Below, piece after piece: positions 23,701 to 35,700 of a stretch of DNA of 64,000 nucleotides. The stretch's first letter is position 1. Every line of letters begins with the position of its first letter. Origin of the DNA: Synaphobranchus kaupii (Eukaryota; Chordata; Actinopteri; Anguilliformes; Synaphobranchidae); NCBI GenBank assembly GCA_029718625.1, contig CM056380.1, positions 106,836,105 to 106,900,104 of the forward strand, in the 5' to 3' direction. The translations under genes and the position numbers were made by a program. The notes under the pieces were generated by a model. It ran no database searches. It was not told the origin of the DNA and saw only the letters and a list, made by a program, of their open reading frames with translations.

Positions 23701-26700
23701 AGTGTAAACCATATAATCAGCTCTTAAAATAAATATCAATTCTTGGCAATGCAAAAAAAAAAACTGTCCCTGGGAGTTCCTTTGTCACTGAATGACCAAT
23801 CATAGCTTTAAATATAACTTTTACATTAATTTGTGTGCACTTTGCTTTAAATGCAGCAATCACAATAGAAACAGCTCAAGAGGATCTGGCAAACCTGAAG
23901 TCTTTACAGAGTGAAGAAAAACAAAGAGAATCTCCTGACAGTTTAGAAAAGGTGAGAGAGACGCACCTATCTGCTAACACCTAAATATAACATCCTTTAC
24001 CTTGCTTGAATTACTGCTAAAATATGATATTGATGCATTGATGTTTTTTTCATCCTATGCCACTTATTGTAAAGATTTGGGGTCTCCTTGCTGTCCTGGC
24101 TCTCTCAAAATGGCCAAAAAAGTAAAAACCGCTCAATGAGGTGCAGACACTGGAACAAAATGGAAAAATGAAAGAGAAAAAGTAACACACTCTCATTGCA
24201 GAAATCAGGACATGTGGCGAGTGAGAGTGCAACGTTTCCTTTAATTTTTATCTCTCAAAATGGCCTCCAGTAATCACCCCGTAGTTTAACGGACCAAACA
24301 ATCCCCCGCCCTCCCTCCACCTTAGCTTTGCTGAATGTACTGGCACAAAATGGCCGTCATTCATCACTCAGGTGGAGGCTGAGCTAGGTGTGCTCTCTTC
24401 ACTGTAAAGTAGGGTCGTGCAGAGACCTTTAGAGGGACAGGTGCTCAAAGTGAGAAAAGGGCACATCAACTTAGAAACACTGTTGTATGATACCCAGTTA
24501 CTGTACAGAATACATTTTTACCAAAATTAAAGTCAGCAACAATAATAAGACAAATATAACTTTTTCAAATCAAAGGGGCACATTGGACACTTGGTGCAAA
24601 AGGGGCAGGTAGTTGGGCAGAGACCAACCCCCCCCCCGTGCATGTGCCTACTGTAAGGCACTTTTGAGGTCATGAAAAGTGCTATTTAAATATATAAATG
24701 TAATCTCTTATTATTTCGCGCCAGATTATCACAGCAGCTGGTGTGGTTGGCTTTACCTTGATCTTTGAATGCAATCAATTTGTGTTCCAGTCACCTGCGC
24801 AAACATATTACATCACAGAACAAACATGTTACATCACAGAACAGACCTGTTACATCACAGAACAGACCTGTTACATCACAGAACAAACGTGTTACATCAC
24901 AGAACAGACCTGTTACATCACAGAACAAACGTGTTACATCACAGAACAGACCTGTTACATCACAGATGTGCCTGGCGCTCGCCACTCCCCAGGAGTCATA
25001 CGCTTAAGAGGAGGCTAATGTGGTAAATTACTCTTTCGCTCCCTCCCTCCCTCGCTCTCTCTCTCGCTCTCTCTCCCTCCCTCCCCCACAGGGAAACAGA
25101 AACTGTACACCCACGCCCCAGACCTGCTGCCCTCCCCTCTGCATGTCGGACATGCTGCAGGACGCCTCTGAAAGGTAGGACCCGTCCCGTTCTCTCGGGC
25201 CACTCAGCTTCCTCTTTTACACTGAAACATAAGGGAAGTTCACTTCAAAAAGCCAGCAGCCGAAGAGATGGGCTTAGAACTTTACAGGGGAAAAATTTGG
25301 TCAGTACTATCGAGTTTAAAGCTGACTACTGTGGTCTCCAAGATCTTGAGCACAGAGTTTAAAGACCAACCCGTAGCTAAATGCTATGAAAAGTAATTTG
25401 ATTTGGTCGCCGTCGTTTTGATGTAGACTGTGCGGTCTCTACTCAATTATGTTCTAACTTTATGCTTTATTCTCATCTTAGCTGCCCTTGCACTTTTGAT
25501 CTGAGCTGGGCCTTGATGATACGAGACACTGATCTCATCAGCCATGTTACCCATAATGCTACTTCCCGACATTGACCAAAACTTCTGATAGTTAATAGAT
25601 ATGTACTGTTTGCACGAAAAGTGCTTTGGGCACATTTGTGTATCTCAAGAAGAGTTATTTCCTGAAATTCTGACCTTGCCTCATTATTTCCAGTGAACAT
25701 TACAGTATATCTATGAAAATGACATTTTCGTTTTCTTAAAGCCGTTAGCTTTCACCGTCAGAATGACCAGCCAATGTGTGTCACATCACAACCACGTCAT
25801 TAAGCTAAATCATTTTTCCTCCTGTTCATTTCTCTGGCAGACGTAACGTAACAGCCTCTTGGAGACTGGCAATGCTCACGCGTGCTCTAATTGTAGTGCA
25901 GTCACAGGGATGTCCACAAGGAGGCAGCAGAGAGCCACCGATGTAGCAGTGACACTAAACTTAACCTGGGATTAAAGGAGAACGTAAACTAAAAGAAAGA
26001 GGAATCTGATCTGTCACTGCACACCTTTAAAACAGTATTCCTGTCCCTGCCTGGAGTTATAGCTCTACTGGAACCCGGTAATGTGAAATTGATAGGCAGC
26101 GCCGCCCAGGGCAATGACTACTTGTGGGTTCTGCTGTCTGGCCAGGCTAAGAGCTAGCACTGAGCATGTGATCAGTGATACAGCAGATGTAACGATGGCT
26201 CCGCCCCCTCACCTGTCAATCACCCTGAACCCTGTGATGACTGGCCTGTGGTGGGGGAGGGGGTGGGGGGGTTAATGGAGTCACCAGTTATAGGGACGCG
26301 CTGCTTCCCCAATCCGGACTTTTTCCATTTTCTTTGCTTGGTTTTTTCCCCCCCTCACAGTCTACATGAAACCCTACACATGTCGTTTGGGGCAGTGTTA
26401 GGGAGGGTGCAAGGGGTGAGGTGGAGGGTAATAGTTTAGGGGAAGGGTATAGGATAAGGGTACAAACAAACAGTATTGGGGGGGGAAATGTAGGAGAATG
26501 GTATAAAGGAAAACAGGGGACGAAGTTACATGAAGTAATTTAGGAAAGGGTAGCATTGCTTTGGAACAGAGCTAGTTTAATGAGTTTGAGCTATGATAGG
26601 CAATATTGTTTGTTGTAACTTGGCCTCATTTTGATGTCAATAGGCCTACTTTTAATGGCAGGCCTAGTTTTTGCAAGTTTTACTGAATGACTTACAGACA

Positions 26701-29700
26701 GTGCTTTGTTTGTGTGAGTACCTTGGCATTTTTGTACATTTCCATTGAAAACATTTTTGTTGAGAGAGGGATATAGGTGCACTTTTTGGTTAGAGATTTA
26801 CCTATTTCGATTTTAAACTGAAGAAGGTAAGGGACAAAAATACTGACAGATTTAAAGGTTGAAAAAGACACAATATCTGCTTTATGAATTTATTTTTCGT
26901 GCTCCCTTTGTCCTCCTGATCCATGTAATTGGTCTCCCGCCAATTACATGTCTGTTACAACTAGCGACTTTTCTACCTTCTAGGTGGAAAAATCGCAGGA
27001 AAATCCACCTTGCGTGAATTTCACCGCCGAACGGTAGCAATATTCCTCATTCCTGCCCCGATCCCCCTTCAGAACCCAACCCCAGCACTCACGCCAAGAC
27101 GCCAAGTCTGTGAAGGGAAAGGTCAAAGGTCGCTCTGACGGCTGGAGTAGCGATGATGACGATGATGATGGAGATTCGTCGAAGCCTTCCGCTCGGGAGC
27201 CGACGCCCCTCACAGGTAGAGTCTGACTGTTCAGGCAAAGGCTGCTGGGAAATATGCAATGACAGCGGTATTGGCACGAACACATAAACTAACGATTACA
27301 GTGCCTCCCTCCGTTCTCATCAGTGACATGTCCGAAAACACTGGAACATAATTATCATTCATTTCATTTTTTGTGGTGAAAAGTCGGTGAAACGCCCATC
27401 TAGGCATTCGGGTGAAAATCCGGCTGCATTTGGTTATAAAATTAAAGTTTTATAGTCGACTAGGATGTAGCCAGGCTATATCTGGGTAAAACCTGATCTA
27501 TACTGGTGGTTAACCTGGTCCATTTACGTCCAAACATCTCTTGGCCTAGATTTCTACCCCTCTAGACGTCTAGATTCCGGCTTTTCCTCACAGGGATGTG
27601 TTCCATATGGTAGGAAAATATGGAAAACCCATTTTCACAACTCCGTGTGCATGTGTGTGTGTGTGTCTATGTGTGTTCATCCCAGGTGTATGGTATCACT
27701 GAACATGCACAGTAGTGTGTGATTTGTGCACTGTGTGGCAGGTATTGCTGATATAATTTATTTTATGCTACAGTAAAACAAAAAATGCAGACACTGTTGA
27801 CATGAGCGGTTGTTGCTGTTTTCAGTTGATATTTTGGGGATATTTGAGCAAGGTCACGTTCCCATATGAACAACTGTCGTTTTCCTTCAGCCGTTGATGT
27901 TAATTACAGGGTTGTGGAATCTCACCTTGCGCTGTGTGAAAACAAAAAGAAAAAAAACCCTGCTGTTGGATTCAAACTGACGCAGAAGTCACAGTTCCTG
28001 TACACATCACCCACCGTCATGCAAAAAAAAAAAAACTTTCCCACAGCCGCTCAGCAAATTGAAAAGATTTTTGTAAGGATTTATTGTGGTGTCTTATGTC
28101 TTTTCAGTTACGGAACACAAGAGATTAGAGTAATGCAGTCATCTAACATGTCTGTGTGTGTTCCCTGTTTATTTCACCAATGTTCAGATGTGCCACAAAA
28201 CTTGAAGCGCAACGGTTATCCTTTCTTGGTGCAGATGTATACACTTCCTGTAAAGGAGGAAGTGACTAATACAGACATTAATATTGAGTATACCTTTTCT
28301 TTTATTCATTATTAGTTTCTGAGGAGATTCTGGCCAGCTTGGCATTGATATCAGTATTTTAAGTGAATTCTGAAAAGAAATGGAGTTTTGTGAATTCTCG
28401 TAACGCATAGCATTTTCCCTTGTTCTTAAAAAAGGTCCCCCTATAGTCTCTGAAGAGGAGTTGTCCAGCCTGGCACTGATAAGCCCCTCCAGGAATGGCC
28501 AATACTCGGGGTCAAGGGTCAAAGCGCTGATTCAAATCCTGCAGCACCAACTGGACCAGCAGGAGTTGGTGAAAGAATTCATGGTACTTGCACATACGTC
28601 CTCAAACCCCATTACACTACAGGCTACATCCGCTTAGCCAACCGCATCACCCAGGGCAACCTGTGCGATTTAGCGGTTAATGTGTACAGTTGAGCGTTTC
28701 GGTGAGCAATGCGTGTGTGAAGTTCCCTGCTCTAGGGCAGGGGATTTTCAACTGGTTTTGATCAAGGGACCCCCCACCCAGGTTTAAAGGCATCCCCGGG
28801 ATCATAAGTTAAAAAGGGTTGTATTTTTAAAAAAAATTCCCAAATCTATATATAGTCGCTGCATATCAAGTCTGGTCAGGGACCCCCTACAGTACTTTCA
28901 ATGACCCCCCCCTCCACCCTGTTAAAAACCCAGGCTTTAGGGTCCCTCAACACTGTCCCCATACGTTATCCAAACCCAGGACCCAGGTCTGGAATAATCA
29001 GGACGTCACATGTGGCCCTCGTTCAAGCAGTCATTGGAGCAGAGCTCCAGCTTCCATTCACATGCCGCCGAGTTGCTGGTACAGTTTGTTAAAACGTTTA
29101 TCTAAGCACATTTATGGTCCCAAAAAATCCCCCTTTATTGTGGGGGGATTAGAAGCCGGTGAGGCGGGGAAACGTCCTGCATAGCCCCCTCTTGGCCAGT
29201 GTTGCAGGGGTGAGGGCACCATAAAGGACGAATACCAGCGGAGGTCAGCGTGTCTTCGCTCTTTACGGCCCATCGGCTCCGAGGCTGTTTACCGGCTCTA
29301 GTTTACAGCTCTGCAGCACCTCGAGCCTCGAGATAAAGCCTATCACACCGCTGGGGAGGGGGGAGAGAGAGAGGGGGCCGTATGGAGTTAATTATCTAAA
29401 GCGGGAATATCGTGATTAACCCACAGAATGTCTTATTGTTTCGCCCCTCAGGCACTGGAACATTTGAAACCCTCGGACAACTGCCTCATCGGAAAGGCAC
29501 CCGAAAACCGGGAGAAGAATCGATACCGGGATATCCTGCCTTGTAAGTCACCTTTTAAAACCATAACAGTACGTCACTGGAAGAGAGGGCTGCCAACAGC
29601 TCCGCTCCTTATACCTTAATCCGTCGTTTTTATTAGTTCCTTTATTTAAGGTATTTCTCTTTACTGCTTGCAAACTTTGAGTGTCACACAAGAGAGGCTT

Positions 29701-32700
29701 AAAGCGAGAGCCTATTTCACTGTTGACAAAACACAGAACGCCGAGCTGAATTGTTTAGTCTAGGCAGCGCGGGACCTCGGCTCGCGGAAAAGACAAGGAC
29801 ATCATTGTGGCCGCTGACGTGTTAGCGTGCTAGCAGCATAGCGGCCAGGCCTCCGTGCAGCGCGGCCGATTAAACGAAACGCATCCCGTTACGCACCGCT
29901 GCGTCGCGTCCGATTACGCATCGGATCACACGACGCCGGTGCATGTGACCCTTCCTACTTCAGAGTTTTACGGTAAAGTTGCGTCTTTATCCTTGGGGGT
30001 TTGGCAGGACCCGGACGCTACACAAATGATCCAGTTTCCACATTCAGCGACCAAAGGGATCCCATTTATACACATTCATTTGTTGACATGGAGGTGAAGG
30101 GGAGGTTTAAGAAACCACAGAGGCCACTACATCACAGGAGAAAGGGTTCCAAAAGGCTCCTCTGTGTCTCCATAGAGGAACCCTATCTACACTCTCAGAA
30201 GAAAGGGTTCCAATCTCCATGCAGGAACCCCATCAAGTTCAAGTGTTCTTTTTACAAGCAAAATGGTTCAATCTGGGAGCTTTCACACTTTTCACAGCTA
30301 CCATAGAAGGTTCCATAAAGAAGTAAAAAGGGTTCCCCTATAGAGCCAAGCCAAAATAACCTTCGTTCCCTGAGAGTGTAGTTGAATCAGGTAAAAACTG
30401 TATGAGAGTGCGGGGCTGCAGCAGGCTGTGTGCTGGCCAGGGGGACCCAGAAGAAGATCACCACCCTCCTCTTCATCATTTAACACCTCACTCACTCCTA
30501 GGCCTGTGTCTCAGTCTGCTGCTGCTACGGCTCATTTTTCCAGAACATTCTACCCCCAGGGAGAATCAGTTTTTTTTTTTGTTTTAATTGCATACACACA
30601 CCAATGGAGAGCATTGGGTATTCATTGGGTACCCCCTGAAAGCCAGCACAAGTTTGCATTGTTTTCTGCTTAAATCAGCCACACTGCACGCCAGTTAAAT
30701 ATCTGCCAATCACCCCATAAAAAGCATAACTACCCCAAATCTAATTCTAACCAGCAATTTGGAAATGTCACTAACTGTGCAAGTACCTTTTTATTCTCCA
30801 TTAAGAAACCACACTGGGACTCTTATCGCCCCAATAATGAAAACAATAATGTTCTTGAATGAGTAAATATGGGACACTTATAAAATGTAAATACAATAAA
30901 TGCATATAAATACGCTATGCTCACGCAAGACAATATTTGCATCTCTTCACTCTCACAGAAGGGAAGATTTTTTCTGTTTAATATTACACAGACATATGAT
31001 TCATATTAATATGTATGTCACACAAATAATATCATTGTTGATATACAAAGACTATCTTTTGTGACCTTGCGTTCCATAGAAATGTTCGATGAGAATAAAA
31101 AAGACAAAAAAAAAAAAAAGGAAAACGCTCATTGGAAGCATTTAGGTTTTTATGTTTCAGTAAACCGCTAAGATACTGGATGTAATTGACCCTGATTCAT
31201 CCTGCTAGCCTCAGCGATGCTCTGGAACTGAATTATTGTGCTGCCTCGGGTAAAGGCCAGGGGGGGAATAATAAGGCTCAAATCTGATTTTAAGAAAAGT
31301 AAAGATCAATGTCTGGTGGTGAAACAACATGACTGGCGACCATTTCAGAGAATAAGAAGCAAGTGCACCTAAGAACAGAGACGATCAGTATTCCATTCAG
31401 CCAGCATCAAAGATCCTGATTCTGGATCTGCCATGGGGGACGTCAACTGCATGGGATGACCTAACTGACCTTAACAGGGAAACTAGACATTTCCGGATTA
31501 GATTAGACACCCCTGCTTTAGCCCAGTGGTTCTCAAAATCAGGGGGACCCCCATGTATGCAGGTTTTTCATTCCAACCACAATTGCAATCCCAGAATTTT
31601 AACAAGCTTTTGACTTCTCATAACTACGTTATGAGCGTTTTGAGGGATTATTTACCCTCTTAAGCCACATTGGCAATATGCACGGCATAAAGAGTAAAGT
31701 TCCCATTTTTAGGGTAATGTACCGTAACTCCACCCTTCCCTCGGCCCACAGATGACAGAACGCGGGTCACGGTCGGGGAAGCTCAGGAGTACATAAACGC
31801 CAGCTACGTCCGCATGCAGGTGGGGACGGACGAGTTCTTCTACGTCTCCTCCCAGGGCCCGCTGCCCGGCACGCAGGACTGCTTCTGGCAGATGGTGTGG
31901 GAGAGCCGCTCCGACGTCATCGCCATGATGACCCAGGAGGTGGAGCGCGGCCGGGTCAAGTGCCACAAGTACTGGCCCGAGAGCCCCCACGCCCCCCTGG
32001 ACACCGCCCGGTACCAGCTGGTCCTGGACAACTTCCAGACCCAGGACTACTTCCACATAAAGATCATCAAAATGGTGGAGAAGGAGGTGAGGGAGCCGAG
32101 TCCACCAATCACAAAGTACTTTGGTAACAACCAGTGGAACAACATCACTGGTGATTGGTGGATACTTTCTGGCCAAACTTCCTGGTTCCTGTGGGTATTA
32201 GGAAGTAGCCCGGCGGTATCCACGAGTCAACATCCGTGTTGTGCTATGGGCTATTACCAATGTACTCTGTGATTAGTGGACTCTTCTATGTTCTCTACCA
32301 AAAAAATAAATAAAAATCATGACTGTCTTTTCCCTTTTTGACGATCCATGGCGTGTGGCATTTGCAAGTCGTGACTCAACCTCTCAGGTGTGAAAGACAG
32401 TTGAAGGAACTGCTTGTGAAAACGTTGTTTACCCGTTGTGTCATCAGTAATTCCGCATCCGGGGAGGTATATGATGTGAGATCATTCTGACAAACATCTA
32501 ATTATAACAAAACGGGCGTTGGAATGCTTTACGAACACTCAGCGTATGCTAGAACATGAATAAGACTAGAAGTGGAAGTGGCTCGACTTCAAAAGCAAGC
32601 CGAGGAAACAGATTCTGCTCAGATAAGACCTTTAGATTACATACAAGAAGGAGTTTTGATCACAGGATATTAAAGGCATTAAAGTAAGACATTAAGAGGG

Positions 32701-35700
32701 GGAGAATTAAAGCGTAGGCTAGAGGAAATGTTGAGGAAGTGTTTACAGAGATGTGCCGTGGTCGGGAGGTGAGGCTACAGCAGAACAGTAATCTGTTGCT
32801 ATTGTTTTAGCCAGTGTATGTGTAGCGGGTGTAGCTCGGCTAGTTCGCTAGTAAGCACAGTGAGGTGCAGTAAAGCGAAGGCCTTGTAGCAGGTTACCGT
32901 GACAACACTCTCTGGCGACGCAACCCTCAGGGTCAAAATAACGACGTTATCCTTAGCTATCGGCGATGTCGTCTTTAGCTGATTGGTAACGCGTTCGCTT
33001 ACGAGTGAGAGGAGCGGGGTTCAAATCTCACCTTGGACTTCTGAGTAAACGTAAGCTTCTCTCTTTCTATACGGTTACATATGCAGTAAGCCGGCAGGGA
33101 TGGATGAAATACACGGGTTACAAAACACAAAATGCCTATGAACTAGTCAGGATGGTAGAGGTGTTGGTGGCTTTACAGGTGGCAGAGAGGCATATATAGG
33201 AGTAAATAAAATGACAGCCTGTTCACAAGGTAGTCATACAGGTCGTGATAACCCATGTCAGGCAAGTTAGCAGCCTTGCAAATGTTGCACTGGCTTGAAA
33301 AATGTGCAAATTGTACGAGTCGACAGTGACAGCTATTAAACTAGCTCTTTCCACATAGCGAGGCTTCTCAGCGGGATTCAGATGTTGAACATTTAACATC
33401 TAATGGGTAACGTTAACTAACACTACTCTGTAGGAGTAAATAAGAGACAGCCTATATCTTTAAATATATAATTTATTTATTCAGGAGTCCCATTGAGGTA
33501 CAACTCTCTTTCTCAAGGAAGCCCTGACTGCTCTGGTCCTCTTAATTAATAAAATTTAAAAATCCAAAGAACGCACAAACTAGGACAGTGTTGTGTTAAT
33601 CTATGCAAAAAACGTTGTCTATCAAAGCATAAAAGTGGAATAGAAGGGGTATAGCCATCGCCCAAGTTAGCTGCGATGACTAAGCTAGTCCGGCCACGCC
33701 CAGGCACCACCTAAACCAGGAATAAGCCTGTGCCAATAGATGAACATATTTCAAATGCATGTATTTGAAAAAATGTCTATATTTTTTTATATATTATTTA
33801 TCTATGCTTTATTTATTCAGGAGTCCCATTGAGGTAAAACTCTTTCTCAAGGGAGCCCTGACATTTGAAATACTGTCTATCCCAGGATATCGTCACGGAA
33901 GAACACTGCGGAAACGTTTGGAGGAACATTCGAAACATTTGAATGTTTGTGTACAGTGCCGTGTAGAGCTGTGCTTGGGTCTAACAGGTACACTCTGGCC
34001 TGTTTCAGAGCGGGGACACGCACTTTGTGAAGCACCTGAAGTTCACCACCTGGCCGGACCACGGCACGCCACACAGCTCAGAGCAGCTGGTGCGTTTCAT
34101 CCGCTACATGCGGGCTATCCACTCCAGGGGACCCATCACTGTGCACTGCAGCGCTGGGATTGGTCGAGCCGGAGTGCTCATCTGCACTGACGTCATCCTG
34201 GGACTCATCGAGAGAGACCTGAGCGTGAGCCCCGCCCCGCCCTGCCCAATGTCTCAGCTGGGGACCACTGTTTGTCTGTCTGTCTGTCTGTCCCTGCCTC
34301 ACCTGGGGACCACTGTCTGTCTGTCTGTCCCTGCCTCACCTGGAAACCTGTCTGTCTGTCTCTGACTCATCTGGGGACCTCTGTCTGTCTGTTTGTCTGT
34401 CCCTGCCTCACCTGGAAACCTCTGTCTGTCTGTCCCTGCCTCACCTGGGGACCACTGTCTGTCTGTCTGTCTGTCCCTGCCTCACCTGGAAACCTGTCTG
34501 TCTGTCCCTGCCTCACCTGGAAACCTGTCTGTCTGTCCCTGCCTCACCTGGGGACCTGTCTGTCTGTGTCTGACTCATCTGGGGACCTCTGTTTGTCTGT
34601 CTGTCTGTCTGTCTGTCCCTGCCTCACCTGGGGACCACTGTTTGTCTGTCTGTCCCTGCCTCACATGGAAACCTCTGCCTATCTGTCCTCCCTGACTCCT
34701 TCCACAGATGGGGAAAATTACACTAAAATGTATTTTGTTACCAAGGACAAAATACCTCCAAAATAAACAAAGTCTGTAAACTTCAATCAAAATGGAGGTA
34801 TAGATTGCCTTGCAGGTGTCACAAAGTTGTAAACCGTACAGAGAAATGGCGAGAAACCCGTCTTGCAATACATGCAAATACAGGGGGGTTCCCCAAATTT
34901 TCTGAGTAGCCAGCCAGGTGAGAAAAGTGGCCAGCTCGGGGTGTTGGGAGCAGGGAGACAAATTGTTCCGATGACATCATTTACGGCTTAAAGTGGGGAA
35001 AAGCCAGGGACCTGAATGGATCGCACCGATTAACATGCTCATCACGTTGCTGAGCCAATCGTCTAGCTAGACTCTTATTCCCCTCAGTTTTGAGTAATTA
35101 ATGGTGGCTCTATCTAAAAGCAGCCGGCCAAACAGAGGTCTGTAGTGGGCCATTTAGGGGGACGCCGTGCAAATATACATACCGAATACGTCCAATGTAT
35201 GTGTTTGATATACTGGCACACGCCTCGATATAACCCGTTTGTGTCTCTCCACAGATAAACGTGAGCGATATAGTGAGGGAGATGAGGCTCCAGAGATACG
35301 GGATGATACAAACGCAGGTACTGTTCTCAGCAGGAGAAAATACTGCTCTCAACTGTAATTCACAAACCAGCTTGGCCAGAATCTGCTGTGGAAATACAGC
35401 ACAGTAAATCTATACGGAAGGACTTTTCACCTCTCAACCCTCGTAATCACTCGCCATTCGTGTGTACGTGCAGCAGCCATCCTTAACACTCCCAGCTAGC
35501 TGCTAATTAAACATGTAATTCCCCATTTAAACGAGCTTTAATTAGGCATCCAAGGGGTCCCAGCTCACATCGCCGCAGAAAGCGTTTGATTTTCTTCCCC
35601 TTCCTTCCTCTAAATATGATGTATGGGGCACTAATAAATCCCACAGACAGCGGCCCCAATAATGGCATTCCCATTCCCTCTGATTTCAGGAACAGTACCT

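Noticed and set aside
24743..25026. ORFs with repeated CYITEQT-like heptads on both strands
   Set aside because: A 21-bp repeat keeps several frames open by arithmetic. No splice phase links it to exons 14 or 15.
27866..28315. 149-codon ORF in intron 16
   Set aside because: Low-complexity Lys and Phe stretches, no known motif, no good splice sites, and it overlaps no conserved exon.
34272..34766. 164-codon Cys/Leu/Ser-rich ORF
   Set aside because: Produced by the ctgtctgtc minisatellite after the exon 20 donor.
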